Shown piece after piece: positions 19,090 through 28,951 of a stretch of DNA of 64,000 bases. Source of the stretch: Sphingomonas sp. Leaf17 (GTDB lineage Bacteria > Pseudomonadota > Alphaproteobacteria > Sphingomonadales > Sphingomonadaceae). The notes under the pieces were generated by a model that was given only the letters and a program-made list of their open reading frames with translations, had not been told where the DNA came from and searched no databases. The stretch lies in NCBI RefSeq assembly GCF_001421505.1, contig NZ_LMKL01000007.1:167966-231965 (forward strand). The letters run 5' to 3'. Position 1 is the stretch's first letter, and each line of letters opens with the position of its first letter. The position numbers and the translations under genes were made by a program.

Positions 19090-19959
19090 TCAATGCCCGT
19101 CGACCGCGTTCAGGATGGCCTTGCCGTAATTGGTCTTCTTGAACCGCTCGCCCGCCGCGCGGGCGGTGTCGGCGGAAATAAAGCCCTGATGATAGGCGAT
19201 TTCCTCAAGACAGGCGACCTGAATGCCCTGGCGATGCTGGATCGTGCGCACGAACTCCGACGCCTCCAGCAGCGAATCGTGGGTGCCGGTGTCGAGCCAG
19301 GCGTAACCACGCCCCATCTGCTCGACGTACAGGTTGCCCGCCTCCATGTAGATCCGGTTGAGGTCGGTGATTTCCAGCTCACCGCGCGCCGACGGCTTCA
19401 GGTCGCGGGCATATTGCACGACCTTGTTGTCGTAGAAATACAGGCCGGTGACCGCATAGTTGGACTTCGGCTTGGCCGGCTTTTCCTCAAGACTCAGCGC
19501 GCGGCCGGTCTCGTCGAGATCGACGACGCCGTAGCGCTCGGGATCCTCGACGCGGTAGGCGAAGACGGTCGCCCCCTCGGTCCGCGCGGTCGCGCTCGCC
19601 ATCAGCTCGGTCAGGTGCGCGCCGAAGAAGATGTTGTCGCCCAGCACCAGCGCGACATGGTCGTCGCCGATGAAATCCGCGCCGATCGTGAACGCCTGCG
19701 CCAGACCTTCGGGCCGGGGCTGTTCGGCATACTGGATCTGCATGCCGAAATCCGACCCGTCGCCGAACAGGTTGCGGTAATTGCCCAGAAACTCCGGCGA
19801 CGAGATGATGAGCACTTCGCGGATGCCCGCCAGCATCAGCACCGACAGCGGATAATAGATCATCGGCTTGTCATAGACCGGCAGCAGCTGCTTGTTCACC
19901 GCCAGCGTCGCCGGGTGAAGCCGGGTGCCGGAACCTCCGGCCAGAATGATGCCCTTCAT
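19090..19959 (-). CDS. rfbA: Glucose-1-phosphate thymidylyltransferase
   Basis: A 289-residue nucleotidyltransferase that makes dTDP-glucose from dTTP and glucose 1-phosphate, the first step to dTDP-L-rhamnose. The N-terminal signature [14 protein letters not shown] and KPMIYYPLS are present, as is [16 protein letters not shown] metal-site sequence. It overlaps rfbD by four bases and is the last gene of the rfbC-B-D-A operon. Confidence 0.97.
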   Translation of the reverse strand: MKGIILAGGSGTRLHPATLAVNKQLLPVYDKPMIYYPLSVLMLAGIREVLIISSPEFLGNYRNLFGDGSDFGMQIQYAEQPRPEGLAQAFTIGADFIGDDHVALVLGDNIFFGAHLTELMASATARTEGATVFAYRVEDPERYGVVDLDETGRALSLEEKPAKPKSNYAVTGLYFYDNKVVQYARDLKPSARGELEITDLNRIYMEAGNLYVEQMGRGYAWLDTGTHDSLLEASEFVRTIQHRQGIQVACLEEIAYHQGFISADTARAAGERFKKTNYGKAILNAVDGH

Positions 19960-20858
19960 GCGTTTTTCTTCCCGATGAGATCGTCGAGGATGTCGCTCAG
20001 CGCGTCCTGCCAGCGGCGCGGCACGATGCCGTGGTCGCGCTCGATCGCGCTGTGGCTGAGCAGCGAGTTGGTCGGGCGGGTCGCCGGTGTCGGGTATTCG
20101 CTCGACGCGATGCCGTCGACACTGGGGGAGGGGCCACCACGTCCCGACGCCTGGGCAAAGATCTCGCGTGCGAAACCAGCCCAGGTGACCGCGCCGGCAT
20201 TGCTGAAGTGATAGGTGCCCGACGCGATGGCCGGATCTGCAATCATCCGCACGGCGATCCTGGCCAGCGCGTCGGCCAGGTCGGCCGCCGCCGTCGGGCT
20301 GCCATGCTGGTCGTCGACCACCCGCAACGTCGGGTTGGTCGCGCCGACCCGCAGCATCGTCTTCACGAAATTGTTACCGTGTGCGCTGACCACCCAGGCG
20401 GTGCGGACGATGGCATAACGGCAACCAGCGGTCTTCACCGCCAGTTCGCCGCCCAGCTTCGACGCGCCGTACACGCCCAGCGGCCCGACCGCGTCGTCGA
20501 CCTCCCACGCACCCTCGCGCGCGCCGTCGAACACATAGTCGGTCGACACCTGCAACAGCGGGATGCCCGCCTTGGCACAGGCCTCGCCGAACGCCGCCGG
20601 AGCCATTGCGTTGACCGCCCAGGACGTGACCACGTCGGTCTCGGCCTTGTCGACCGCGGTATAGGCGCCTGCGCTGATGACGGCCGCAAACGGCTGGCCG
20701 TCATGCCCAGCCTCGACCACGCGCATGATGGCGGCGGTGTCGCGCAGATCCAGTTCGTCGATATCGACCGCGACCACGCCATAGCCTTCGGGCCAGGTAT
20801 AGCGGGTCAGTTCGGTGCCGAGCTGGCCCTTGCCGCCGGTGACGAGGATCGTCTTCAT
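19956..20858 (-). CDS. rfbD: dTDP-4-dehydrorhamnose reductase
   Basis: A 300-residue short-chain reductase that makes dTDP-L-rhamnose in the last step of the pathway. It has the NAD(P) motif [12 protein letters not shown], the family STDYVFDG segment, and the YGASKLGGE catalytic Tyr-Lys pair. Overlaps of four bases at both ends (with rfbB and rfbA) show tight coupling. Confidence 0.96.
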   Translation of the reverse strand: MKTILVTGGKGQLGTELTRYTWPEGYGVVAVDIDELDLRDTAAIMRVVEAGHDGQPFAAVISAGAYTAVDKAETDVVTSWAVNAMAPAAFGEACAKAGIPLLQVSTDYVFDGAREGAWEVDDAVGPLGVYGASKLGGELAVKTAGCRYAIVRTAWVVSAHGNNFVKTMLRVGATNPTLRVVDDQHGSPTAAADLADALARIAVRMIADPAIASGTYHFSNAGAVTWAGFAREIFAQASGRGGPSPSVDGIASSEYPTPATRPTNSLLSHSAIERDHGIVPRRWQDALSDILDDLIGKKNA

Positions 20859-21910
20859 GCGTTCAGGCCCCGGCGCTGATCGGCCTTGTGCTGGTCAACG
20901 ATCGGCCGCCACCACGCCTCGTTATCCAGATACCAGGCGACGGTCTTCTCGATCCCGCTCTCGAACGTCTCGGCCGGTTCCCAGCCAAGCTCGTCCTTGA
21001 TCCGGCTGGCGTCGATCGCATAGCGCTTGTCGTGGCCCGGACGGTCGGCGACATAGGTGATCTGCGTCGCATAGGACTGGCCGTCGGCACGCGGGCGCAG
21101 ACGGTCGAGGATCGCGCTGACGGTGTGGACGACCTCCAGGTTCTGCTTCTCGTTGTTGCCGCCGACATTATAGGTCCGGCCGGCGACGCCCTTCTCGAAC
21201 ACTGCCTGCAACGCGCGGACGTGATCCTCGACATACAGCCAGTCGCGCACCTGATCGCCCTTGCCGTAGACCGGCAGGTCGGCCCCGGCGAGCGCCTTGA
21301 CGATCATCAGTGGGATCAGCTTTTCGGGGAAGTGATACGGCCCGTAATTGTTGGAACAGTTGGTGATGAGCACCGGCAGGCCGAACGTATGGCCCCACGC
21401 GCTGACCAGATGGTCGGAACCCGCCTTCGACGCCGAATAGGGCGAGCGCGGGTCGTAAGGCGTTTCCTCGGTGAACAGGCCGGTGTCACCAAGCGACCCG
21501 TAAACCTCGTCGGTCGAGATATGGTGGAAGCGGAACGCCGCCTTCGCCTCGTCATCCAGGCTCAGCCAATAGCTGCGCGCGGCGGCCAGCATCACATAGG
21601 TGCCAACCATGTTGGTCTGGATGAATGCGCCCGGCCCGTCGATCGAGCGGTCGACATGGCTTTCGGCGGCCAGATGCGTGACGATGTCGGGCTTGAATGC
21701 ATTGATCGCCGCCTCGACCGCGTCGGCGTCGCAGATGTCACCCTGAACGAAGGTGTAGCGGTTGCTGTCGGCGACGCGCTCGACCGTGGTCAGCGTGCCG
21801 GCATAGGTCAGCTTGTCGAAGTTCAGAACCTCGTGCTCGGTGTTCTCGATCAGGTGACGGACGAGCGCCGAGCCGATGAAACCGGCCCCGCCGGTGACGA
21901 AGATACGCAT
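20855..21910 (-). CDS. rfbB: dTDP-glucose 4,6-dehydratase
   Basis: A 351-residue extended SDR enzyme that turns dTDP-glucose into the 4-keto-6-deoxy sugar. The N-terminal [16 protein letters not shown] binds [15 protein letters not shown] carries the Thr-Asp-Glu catalytic triad, and [12 protein letters not shown] the Tyr-Lys pair. Length is typical. The gene follows rfbC by 20 bases. Confidence 0.97.
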   Translation of the reverse strand: MRIFVTGGAGFIGSALVRHLIENTEHEVLNFDKLTYAGTLTTVERVADSNRYTFVQGDICDADAVEAAINAFKPDIVTHLAAESHVDRSIDGPGAFIQTNMVGTYVMLAAARSYWLSLDDEAKAAFRFHHISTDEVYGSLGDTGLFTEETPYDPRSPYSASKAGSDHLVSAWGHTFGLPVLITNCSNNYGPYHFPEKLIPLMIVKALAGADLPVYGKGDQVRDWLYVEDHVRALQAVFEKGVAGRTYNVGGNNEKQNLEVVHTVSAILDRLRPRADGQSYATQITYVADRPGHDKRYAIDASRIKDELGWEPAETFESGIEKTVAWYLDNEAWWRPIVDQHKADQRRGLNA

Positions 21911-21930
21911 GGAAATCAGGTCCTTCTGGA

Positions 21931-22524
21931 TCAGGCGGAAACGGGCAGCGGCGACAGCGGCACGCCATTATACTCGAACGGCGAATCGAAATCGGCGAGC
22001 AGCGGCAGCAGCTTGTCCTTGTCCGACGTCTCGGGAACCGTGCCCTCTGGCATCGGCCAGTCGATGCCGATCGCCGGATCGTCCCAGCGGATGCCGCCGT
22101 CGCACTCCGGCGCATACTGACCCGACACCTTGTACGAAACCTCGCAATCCTCCTCCAGCGTCAGGAACGCGTGGGCGAAGCCGACCGGCACGAACAGCTG
22201 GTGGCCGTTTTCCGCCGACAGTTCCGCGCCGACCCACTGGCCATAGGTCGGCGAATCGCGCCGCACGTCGACCGCGACGTCATAGATCCGGCCGCGGATG
22301 CAGCGGACCAGCTTGTCCTGGCCGTGCGGCGGGGTCTGGAAATGCATGCCGCGCAGCGTGAATTTCGGCTGCGACAGCGAGTGATTGTCCTGCACGAACT
22401 GGCAGGTGATGCCGCGCTTGGCGAACGCCGCCGCGCTGTACACCTCGGTGAACCAGCCGCGTGCGTCGCCGAAGCGCTTGGGGACGATCAACTGGACGGC
22501 GCCCGGGGCGGTATCGCTCGACAT
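21931..22524 (-). CDS. rfbC: dTDP-4-dehydrorhamnose 3,5-epimerase
   Basis: A 197-residue cupin epimerase, the third enzyme of dTDP-rhamnose synthesis. The core [19 protein letters not shown] with the catalytic histidine and the [16 protein letters not shown] segment are typical. ATG 22524 follows a GGAG-type site. The frame is open 11 codons further but lacks similarity. It is the first gene of the operon and diverges from the M48-type protease, so the promoter should lie in 22525-22651. Confidence 0.95.
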   Translation of the reverse strand: MSSDTAPGAVQLIVPKRFGDARGWFTEVYSAAAFAKRGITCQFVQDNHSLSQPKFTLRGMHFQTPPHGQDKLVRCIRGRIYDVAVDVRRDSPTYGQWVGAELSAENGHQLFVPVGFAHAFLTLEEDCEVSYKVSGQYAPECDGGIRWDDPAIGIDWPMPEGTVPETSDKDKLLPLLADFDSPFEYNGVPLSPLPVSA

Positions 22525-22651
22525 TGCGTGTATTCTCCGTAATTCGGGACGTGCCATATCGCGTGCGCCGCGCGGGCGTCGATATAAAAGTGCGGCGCGT
22601 ACCGTGGTCCGTGCCTTAAAAACGTACAGTTACCCGGCATCGGAACCGATT

Positions 22652-23662
22652 ATGAATATTCCGTACAATCTTGCGCGATCGGGTCGGGTGCTGCTGCTGG
22701 CGCTGGTGACCATGATGGGTGGCGTCGTGCCGGCCGGGGCGACCCAGGACACCGCACCGCTCGCGGCACTGCGCGATGTCGATCAGCGGCTGGCGACGAT
22801 CGCCTATCGGCTGACGACCGCCAATGCCGCCCTGTGCCGCGACCTGTCGCCGACGCCGGGCTGGGTTCTCCACGCGTTCGATCAATATGATCCCGCGCAG
22901 GCGGAGTCCGTCCGCCGGACCTTCGGCTTTGCCGGGCCTGTGGCGGTCGAGGCGGTCGTGCCCGGCGGACCCGCCGCGCGCGCCGGCGTCCGTCCCAACG
23001 ACACGCTGGTCGCGATCGCGGGCCGCGCGGTGCTGGCCGATCGCACCGCCGTTCCATCCAGCGCGACACGCGATGCGGTGGTGACCGAGATCGCCGCGCG
23101 CGCGCCCGGTGAACCGCTGGCGCTGACGCTGCTGCGCGACGGGCGACGAATCGCCGTGACCGTTCCAGCCTCGCCCGGCTGCCGGTCGGCGTTCGAGGTG
23201 CTGGTCGGCCCGGACATGACCGCCAGCGCGGACGGCCGGATCGTCCAGATCGGCTCGCGCTTCTTCGAACGCTACGGCGATGACGAGACGGCGGTGATCG
23301 TCGCGCATGAACTGGCCCACAATATCCTGCGCCACCGCGCCCGGCTGGACGCCGCGAAGGTCAGCCGGGGCATCCTGTCCGAACTGGGGCGCAACGGCCG
23401 CCTGTTCCGCCGGACCGAGGATGACGCCGACCTGCTTGGCCTGCACCTGCTGCGCAACGCCGGCTATGACCCGGCCAGCGCGCCCCGGTTCTGGCGCGCG
23501 CATGGCGGCGACATCGACGGCGGGATCTTCCGCAGCCGCACCCATGCGTCGTCCAGGGCGCGGGCGCAGGCGCTCGACGCCGAGATCGCGCGGATTCCCG
23601 CCGACGCGGGCCGACCCTATCACCCGCCGGTGCTCGCAACGCGCGACCAGCCGTTGCAATAA
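22652..23662 (+). CDS. M48-type metalloprotease with PDZ-like segment, exported
   Basis: A 336-residue protein with a signal peptide (hydrophobic residues 13-28, cut after AGA). A PDZ-like segment with VEAVVPGGPAARAGVRPNDT lies at about 98-120. The zinc motif HELAH is at 219-223, and a probable third ligand follows in TEDDADLLGLHLL. It should be a periplasmic zinc protease of the envelope quality-control type. The PDZ part comes before the protease domain, unlike the plain BepA layout. It diverges from rfbC. Confidence 0.82.
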   Translation: MNIPYNLARSGRVLLLALVTMMGGVVPAGATQDTAPLAALRDVDQRLATIAYRLTTANAALCRDLSPTPGWVLHAFDQYDPAQAESVRRTFGFAGPVAVEAVVPGGPAARAGVRPNDTLVAIAGRAVLADRTAVPSSATRDAVVTEIAARAPGEPLALTLLRDGRRIAVTVPASPGCRSAFEVLVGPDMTASADGRIVQIGSRFFERYGDDETAVIVAHELAHNILRHRARLDAAKVSRGILSELGRNGRLFRRTEDDADLLGLHLLRNAGYDPASAPRFWRAHGGDIDGGIFRSRTHASSRARAQALDAEIARIPADAGRPYHPPVLATRDQPLQ

Positions 23663-23676
23663 TCACGTTGCAATAA

Positions 23677-24615
23677 TCAATAGCCGGCGGCGAGATCCGC
23701 GACATTGCGCATCGGCCGCCCGGCCAGAAACGCCGACAGATTGTCGAGGAACAGTGCTGCCCCCCGCTTAAACATCGTCGTCTGGCTGCGGCCCGACAGG
23801 TGCATCGTGACGATGGTGTTGGGGGCGGACCATAGCGGGTGACCGGCGGGCAGCGGTTCGGGGTCGGTCGGGTCGAGCACCGCGCCGGCGATGTCGCCCT
23901 TCGCCAGCGCCGCGATCAGCGCGGTATCGTCGATCATGTTGCCGCGCGCGATATTGACCAGCCAGGCGGACGATTTCATCGCCGCCAGCTCATCCGCGCC
24001 GATCATCGCCCGCGTCGCCTCGGTCGACGGCGCAGCAAGGATCACCCAGTCATACTCACCGAGCCGCGCCCGCCACGCATCGGGAGTCAGCGTGCCGTCG
24101 CGCCCCGACCGGGTGACGCCGGTCACGTCGACGCCGAACGCCGCCAGCCGGTCGCCGATCAGCCGGCCGATCGTGCCATGGCCGATCACGAGCGCGCGCG
24201 TGTCGCACAGCTCGACCTTGCCCGGCGAATCGCTCAGCCAGTCCTGCCGGTCCTGCGCACGGACGACCTGGTCGAACCGCTTTGCGGCGACCAGCATCCC
24301 CATCACTGCATATTCGGCGACCGCGACCGCGTTGATCCCGGCTCCGTTCGTTACCGTCACGCCGCGTGCCGCCAGGTCGGGAATCGGAAACGCATCCAGC
24401 CCGGCATAGATCGTCGACACCCATTTGAGCGCGGGTCCGGCATGACCAAGGGCGTCGGCGACCAGCCGGGTCGGCTGCATGTCGATCCAGGCAATGTCCG
24501 CGTCGGCGATCATCGCGTTCGCCTCGTCGGGCCGGGCGAACCATGCCACGTCGAGATCGGCGGGCAGGTGCGGCTCCAGCATCGGCCGGGCGATAGCGGG
24601 CAGAACAGCCTTCAT
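23677..24615 (-). CDS. D-isomer-specific 2-hydroxyacid dehydrogenase
   Basis: A 312-residue NAD(P)-dependent dehydrogenase. The nucleotide-binding motif is GHGTIGRLIGDRL, with the arginine/glutamate region in WLVNIARGNMIDD. The usual catalytic histidine lies in TIVTMHLSGRSQ. The substrate is not evident; glyoxylate/hydroxypyruvate reductase is one option. It follows cysS on the same strand with a four-base overlap. Confidence 0.85.
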   Translation of the reverse strand: MKAVLPAIARPMLEPHLPADLDVAWFARPDEANAMIADADIAWIDMQPTRLVADALGHAGPALKWVSTIYAGLDAFPIPDLAARGVTVTNGAGINAVAVAEYAVMGMLVAAKRFDQVVRAQDRQDWLSDSPGKVELCDTRALVIGHGTIGRLIGDRLAAFGVDVTGVTRSGRDGTLTPDAWRARLGEYDWVILAAPSTEATRAMIGADELAAMKSSAWLVNIARGNMIDDTALIAALAKGDIAGAVLDPTDPEPLPAGHPLWSAPNTIVTMHLSGRSQTTMFKRGAALFLDNLSAFLAGRPMRNVADLAAGY

Positions 24616-26042
24616 GGTTGCAGTCTCCAGTCCCAGCCCAGCGGGTCGCCATCCATCACCTCGATGCCGGCCGCCGCCAGTTCGTCGCGCAGTCGGTCCG
24701 ACCGTGCAAAGTCCTTGTCCGCCCGCGCATCCCGCCGCTCGGCGAGGCGCGCCTCGATCGCGGCCTCGTCGATGACCGCATTCGCCGGCCGCACACGCAG
24801 GTCCGCGCGCGTCAGCACCTGAAGGTTCAGTCCCAGCACCGCGTCGAAATCGTCAAGCGCGACCAGCCGATCGTGCGGCGACAGCTTTTTGTCCGCCAGC
24901 ATCGCGTCCAGCACGGGCAGGGCGCGTGGTGTCGCCAGATCGTCGGACACCGCGGCGTCCAGCGCGGCGCGATAGGCGGCCGCATCGCCCTTGCGCGCAC
25001 CGTCGTCGCGCGCGCGCAGCGCCTCGACCGTCTGCACGATACGCTTCAGCCGCGTCGTCGCCGCCGCCAGGTTCTCCCACGAAAACTCAAGCTCGCTGCG
25101 ATACTGCGCCTGCAGGCACATCAGCCGGTAGGCCAGCGGATGGAATCCGCGATCGACCAGCGTCTGCAGGGTCGTGAACCCGCCACCGGATTTCGACATC
25201 TTTCCAGTTCGTTCGACCAGGAAGTTGTTATGCATCCAGAAGTTCGCACCGGTCCCCTCGCATCCGCAGCGCGCCATGTTCTGCGCGATTTCGTTGGGGT
25301 GGTGGATCTCGCGGTGGTCGATGCCGCCGGTGTGGATGTCGAACGCGTCCCCCAGATACTGGCGCGCCATCACCGAGCATTCCAGATGCCATCCCGGCGC
25401 GCCCTTGCCCCACGGCGAGTCCCATTCCATCTGGCGCTGCTCGCCGGGCGGGGAGCGACGCCAGATCGCGAAATCCTGCGGGTGGCGCTTGCCCGCGACG
25501 GGGTCGATCCGGCCCTCGCCCTCGTCGTCACGCGACCGCGCCAGCCGGCCGTAATCGGGCACCGTCGACGTGTCGAAATACAGGCCGCTGTCCAGGAGGT
25601 AGCAGTGCTTCTCGGCGATCGCCTCGCCGAACGCGATCATGGCGGGCACATGGTCGGTCGCCAGCGGGAATCTGCTTGGCGGGCGGATGTTCAGGTCATT
25701 CAGATTCTGCTTGAAGGCATCGGTGTAATGTTTTGCAATTGCCCAGATATCCTGCCCGGACCTGCGCGCCGCCGCTTCCATCTTGTCGTCGCCCGCATCC
25801 GCATCCGACGTCAGGTGCCCGACATCGGTGATGTTGATGATGTGGGTGAGGGGATAGCCCTTCCACGTCAGCACGCGCGACAGCGTGTCGGTGAAGACAT
25901 AGGCGCGCAGGTTGCCGACATGCGCGTAATTGTAGACGGTCGGCCCGCACGAATAGACGCGGACGTTCGCCGGATCGATCGGTTCGAACGCGCGGGCTGC
26001 GCGGGTGTAGCTGTCATGCAGGACAAAGGGGGCACCGGTCAT
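24612..26042 (-). CDS. cysS: Cysteinyl-tRNA synthetase
   Basis: A class I synthetase of 476 residues that charges tRNA-Cys. The HIGH-like motif is PTVYNYAHVGNLR and the KMSKS loop is GKMSKSGGGFTTL. Zinc ligands are expected at the Cys in VYSCGPTVYN and at WHLECSVMAR. The frame is open to 26264, but similarity starts at FVLHDSYTRA; ATG 26042 or ATG 26054 is the real start. Confidence 0.95.
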   Translation of the reverse strand: MTGAPFVLHDSYTRAARAFEPIDPANVRVYSCGPTVYNYAHVGNLRAYVFTDTLSRVLTWKGYPLTHIINITDVGHLTSDADAGDDKMEAAARRSGQDIWAIAKHYTDAFKQNLNDLNIRPPSRFPLATDHVPAMIAFGEAIAEKHCYLLDSGLYFDTSTVPDYGRLARSRDDEGEGRIDPVAGKRHPQDFAIWRRSPPGEQRQMEWDSPWGKGAPGWHLECSVMARQYLGDAFDIHTGGIDHREIHHPNEIAQNMARCGCEGTGANFWMHNNFLVERTGKMSKSGGGFTTLQTLVDRGFHPLAYRLMCLQAQYRSELEFSWENLAAATTRLKRIVQTVEALRARDDGARKGDAAAYRAALDAAVSDDLATPRALPVLDAMLADKKLSPHDRLVALDDFDAVLGLNLQVLTRADLRVRPANAVIDEAAIEARLAERRDARADKDFARSDRLRDELAAAGIEVMDGDPLGWDWRLQP

Positions 26043-26287
26043 GCCGCCTGCCATAGCCGCCCGCTGCATCGCTCGCCAAGGGGCCTCGCGGCGGCAGGGC
26101 GGTTGCGTCGGGGCATCCGGCTGTGCCATTGGATCGGTTCGAAACGATGGAACGTGCGGATGTCCGGCGCTTGTCGACGCATGTTCGCCTTGCCATCGGA
26201 AGGCGTCGCTGCTAGGCGCAGCCTTCACACGGCGCGGGCTTGGGTCCGCTGCCGCTAAAGTCATTTGATTCGGAGACTGGGCCGTTT

Positions 26288-26494
26288 ATGCAGATCGTAG
26301 TTCGCGACAATAATGTCGACCAGGCGCTGCGCGCACTCAAGAAGAAGCTGCAGCGCGAGGGCGTCTACCGCGAAATGAAGCTGCGCCGGCATTACGAAAA
26401 GCCGTCGGAGAAGCGTGCGCGTGAGCGCGCCGCCGCCGTTCGCCGCGCCCGCAAGCTGGAGCGCAAGCGCGCCGAGCGTGACGGCGCACGGTAA
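26288..26494 (+). CDS. rpsU: 30S ribosomal protein S21
   Basis: A 68-residue basic protein of the small subunit, involved in mRNA start recognition. [20 protein letters not shown] and the Arg/Lys-rich tail are typical. The frame is open upstream, but ATG 26288 is the family start. It has its own 245-base upstream region, shared with divergent cysS. Confidence 0.97.
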   Translation: MQIVVRDNNVDQALRALKKKLQREGVYREMKLRRHYEKPSEKRARERAAAVRRARKLERKRAERDGAR

Positions 26495-26503
26495 GACGTG
26501 CCG

Positions 26504-26541
26504 ACACCGGGGCAGGGCGGGCTACCCCCTGCTCCCGGTGT
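26504..26541 (+). terminator. Hairpin after rpsU
   Basis: ACACCGGGGCAGGG pairs with CCCTGCTCCCGGTGT with one bulged base. It begins ten bases after the rpsU stop. Only a short T-run (CCTTTG) follows, so it is a weak intrinsic terminator or a processing hairpin. Confidence 0.5.
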
Positions 26542-26606
26542 AACCTTTGTAACCTTCCGACATCCCACGGTCGTATGCGTGCGGCCTTTCTGAACCGAGG
26601 CCATCC

Positions 26607-27173
26607 ATGTCGACCGTGACCGCTGTCCCGATCCGCCCCGTCAAACGCAGCTATCTCGTCTACCTCTGGGTCGGGATCGCGCTGGCACTGGTCGCGGCCT
26701 TTGCGCTTGCGCGCGCCGGTGACGATTTCGCGACTCGCAACGCGCGTGCGAAGGGTGTCGTCACGACGGCGTCGGGCCTTCAGTACAAGGTGATCGCGCC
26801 CGGCCAGCCCGGCGCGCCCAAGCCCACCGATGCCGACATCGCGCTCATTACATATGAGGGCAAGCTGCTCGACGGCACGACCTTCGACAAGTCGCAGCAG
26901 CCGACGCCGATGCCGGTCGCAGGTGTCGTTCCCGGTTTCTCCGAAGCGTTGAAGCTGATGCCCAAGGGCGCGAAGTACCGCCTCTGGATCAAGCCGTCGC
27001 TGGGCTATGGCGCGGAGGCCAAGGGGCCGATCCCGGCCAATTCGACCCTGGTGTTCGACGTCGACCTGCTCGACTTCCTGCCCGAAGCCACCGTCCGCCA
27101 GATGCAGATGCAGCAGGGCGGTCCTGGTGGACCGGCCGGCGCAATGCCGCCGGGGATGCCGGGCGGCCAGTAA
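26607..27173 (+). CDS. FKBP-type peptidyl-prolyl isomerase, membrane-anchored
   Basis: A 188-residue protein with an N-terminal helix (about 13-33, YLVYLWVGIALALVAAFAL) and then one FKBP domain (about 50-155) containing DGTTFDKS, VVPGFSEALKLMPKGAKY and the closing LVFDVDLLDF. It should speed proline isomerisation of exported proteins, anchored in the inner membrane facing the periplasm. The C-terminus is a low-complexity Met/Gly/Pro tail. A strong terminator follows. Confidence 0.92.
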   Translation: MSTVTAVPIRPVKRSYLVYLWVGIALALVAAFALARAGDDFATRNARAKGVVTTASGLQYKVIAPGQPGAPKPTDADIALITYEGKLLDGTTFDKSQQPTPMPVAGVVPGFSEALKLMPKGAKYRLWIKPSLGYGAEAKGPIPANSTLVFDVDLLDFLPEATVRQMQMQQGGPGGPAGAMPPGMPGGQ

Positions 27174-27198
27174 CGGCCTACCTGCTCGATCGACGGGG

Positions 27199-27222
27199 AA
27201 AGGGGGCTACGGCCCCCTTTTT
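27199..27222 (+). terminator. Intrinsic terminator after the FKBP gene
   Basis: GGGGGC-TACG-GCCCCC followed by TTTTT, about 30 bases after the stop. This is a textbook stem and T-run on the plus strand. Confidence 0.9.
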
Positions 27223-27223
27223 G

Positions 27224-27474
27224 CTGTATGTGGACCATGATGTCGCGATGTCACCTCCGCGCCAGAGGTGCAATGTTACAGACTTTTTCGCCACCATCGG
27301 CCGTAGTTCCGATCATTGCGAGCGCGGCGAAGCGATCGACGACAAAGAACGAAACGGTCCAGACTGCGTCGAACCGGATAGGCCGGCGTCACCCGGTTTC
27401 GATCGGGTAAGCCTCTGCCATTCCGGGAACGGGTGTCGCCTTCATCCTTGCGGCAACGCCGGCTGTGCATGGGG
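27224..27474. other. Gene-free stretch with a degenerate repeat copy
   Basis: No convincing gene is seen. At about 27311-27345 the sequence CGATCATTGCGAGCGCGGCG continues with AAGCGATCGACG. This looks like one arm of the same dispersed repeat family as the palindrome at 2586. The rest has mixed composition and no clear hairpins. Confidence 0.5.
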
Positions 27475-27897
27475 TCAGAAGGCGTTGCGGTGGAGCAGCA
27501 CGCAGAACGTCTTGGTTTCGCGACCGATTCGCACCTGCTTCAACGACTGTTCGGTCAGGCCAAGCAGGCCATCGGCGACAAGAATCGCCGGCGTGCCGTC
27601 ATGGTCGGCGATCCCCAGGGGGCAAGCTCCATCTGCTCGGAAACTTTCGCTCGGCACGTTCGCTCCCTTGAGCGCGCTGGCGCAGGTGACGCGCCAGTCC
27701 TTGGCGCAGGAGACGACGATGCGGTCCGCGCTGCCAAGCATCCGCGCGAGTCGGTCATGCACGGCAGGATCATAACTAGCGGGGTCGATGCCAATCTCCG
27801 CCGGGTAGATGACGATATAGCCATCATCCGGTAACGACATGCCATCGTCGCGGATCAAAATGACGCTGAACCGACTGCCGCAGTTGTTCGTCCGCAT
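27475..27897 (-). CDS. Hypothetical protein
   Basis: A 140-residue frame with ordinary high-GC codon use and a soluble, mixed composition. It has no signal peptide or helix and four to five cysteines (SCAKDWRVTC, GACPLG). I recognise no family. The start may be ATG 27840 (MSLPDDGYIVIYPAE), which would avoid overlap with the upstream frame. It probably pairs with the small membrane protein frame at 27855-28169. Confidence 0.5.
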   Translation of the reverse strand: MRTNNCGSRFSVILIRDDGMSLPDDGYIVIYPAEIGIDPASYDPAVHDRLARMLGSADRIVVSCAKDWRVTCASALKGANVPSESFRADGACPLGIADHDGTPAILVADGLLGLTEQSLKQVRIGRETKTFCVLLHRNAF

Positions 27898-28169
27898 GAA
27901 AAATACCGGGCGACCGCCATCGGCACGATCGTCTGGGCAAAGCCCGATGCGATCGTCAGGCGTGGCAGGCCGTGCTGCTGCGGCGGTAGAATTACCGTGC
28001 CGACAGCGATTGCCAACGACCGGAGGCCTGTCGCGATCGCCCGAAACGGATCCTGCGAATTGCTGCTGGCATAGGCATGCGCGCTCAGGGCGATGACGAG
28101 ATGGATCGGCAGCAGACGGGGCCTGTTGGCATCACACAGGCGGCACATTGCAACGAGATAGAGGAACAT
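27855..28169 (-). CDS. Possible small hydrophobic protein
   Basis: A 104-residue frame with several hydrophobic stretches (LLPIHLVIALSAHAYA, LRSLAIAVGTVILPP, LTIASGFAQTIVPMAVA), so perhaps a small membrane protein. Codon use is compatible with a gene. A stop lies four codons before the ATG. No family is recognised. It overlaps the next frame by 43 bases if that one starts at 27897. Confidence 0.35.
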   Translation of the reverse strand: MFLYLVAMCRLCDANRPRLLPIHLVIALSAHAYASSNSQDPFRAIATGLRSLAIAVGTVILPPQQHGLPRLTIASGFAQTIVPMAVARYFSCGRTTAAVGSASF

Positions 28170-28461
28170 CCGTGCCCGCTATGTCGATGTGCCGAGGCCG
28201 TCGGAGATCCTGTTGGTCGCATCCAGCGATAGCATCGGCTTTTCGCAATGCCTGTTACAGGTCTGCTCGATCCGATCGACGAGGCCATACGCCCTCTCGC
28301 CGATCCGCAGCATCGCTTTTCATGACGTAGCGCGTCGGCATCGCCAACCGGCAGGCCGGGCAAGCGTGGCGTGCAAACTACCGCGGACGATATCACGCTT
28401 TTCGGGCTGACCTGTTGTTACGGGATCGTCATTCTGTGCCGCGAAGCCATCTTCGACAGGT
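28170..28461. other. Stretch without a convincing gene
   Basis: All six frames contain only short, biased shadow-like frames. Composition is less G+C-rich than the flanks. It could hold decayed coding sequence, and I see no repeat or RNA signature. Confidence 0.4.
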
Positions 28462-28489
28462 AAAAAAATGGTGGTCCGAAGACCACCAT
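28462..28489 (-). terminator. Intrinsic terminator with UUCG tetraloop
   Basis: On the minus strand ATGGTGGTC-TTCG-GACCACCAT is followed by a run of Ts. The C(UUCG)G loop is unusually stable. It lies 27 bases after the stop of the small Ala-rich protein. A second small hairpin, TCTGCC-TC-GGCAGA, precedes it. Confidence 0.9.
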
Positions 28490-28515
28490 TCTCCATCTGC
28501 CGAGGCAGATTAGAC

Positions 28516-28761
28516 TTAGTTGCTGTCAGCGTTGTCGTCGCTGTCTGCGACGATGACGATGCCGGCAACCACAGCGGCTGCTGCGAGGATGGCGATGATG
28601 ATGCCGCCGCCCGAAGCCTTGTTGCTCTTTGCGGTCGGCGCGCTGGCGCGAACCGACTTTGCAACCGACAGGCTTGCAGCCGAGGTTGCCGGAGCGGCAA
28701 CGGCCGGAGCAACTGCCATCGAAGCTGCTGCTGCAGCGATCAGAAACTTGCCAAGACGCAT
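28516..28761 (-). CDS. Small exported/membrane protein with C-terminal helix
   Basis: An 81-residue protein with AAGGAA eight bases before ATG 28761. The N-terminus MRLGKFLIAAAAASMAVAPA looks like a Sec signal peptide cut after VAA. A short Ser/Ala/Lys linker follows, then a Gly/Ile/Ala-rich helix (about 51-72) and an acidic tail DSDDNADSN. It has its own terminator, so it is a one-gene unit. Similar short proteins occur in sphingomonads, but no function is known to me. Confidence 0.8.
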   Translation of the reverse strand: MRLGKFLIAAAAASMAVAPAVAAPATSAASLSVAKSVRASAPTAKSNKASGGGIIIAILAAAAVVAGIVIVADSDDNADSN

Positions 28762-28951
28762 GAATGAATTCCTTTTATAAACTCGTCGGCCGCCCAATGA
28801 CATGAAACCCCTGTCATCGCAACCAGCTAACGTACGTTGCACAAGAACGTTCCTGCGCTGTTGTGGCAATGCAACATATGCACGCCACGAACGCCCATAG
28901 CATCCGCGCCACGAACGGAAAATATCCAATCGCCTCGGTTGATCGCAAGGT

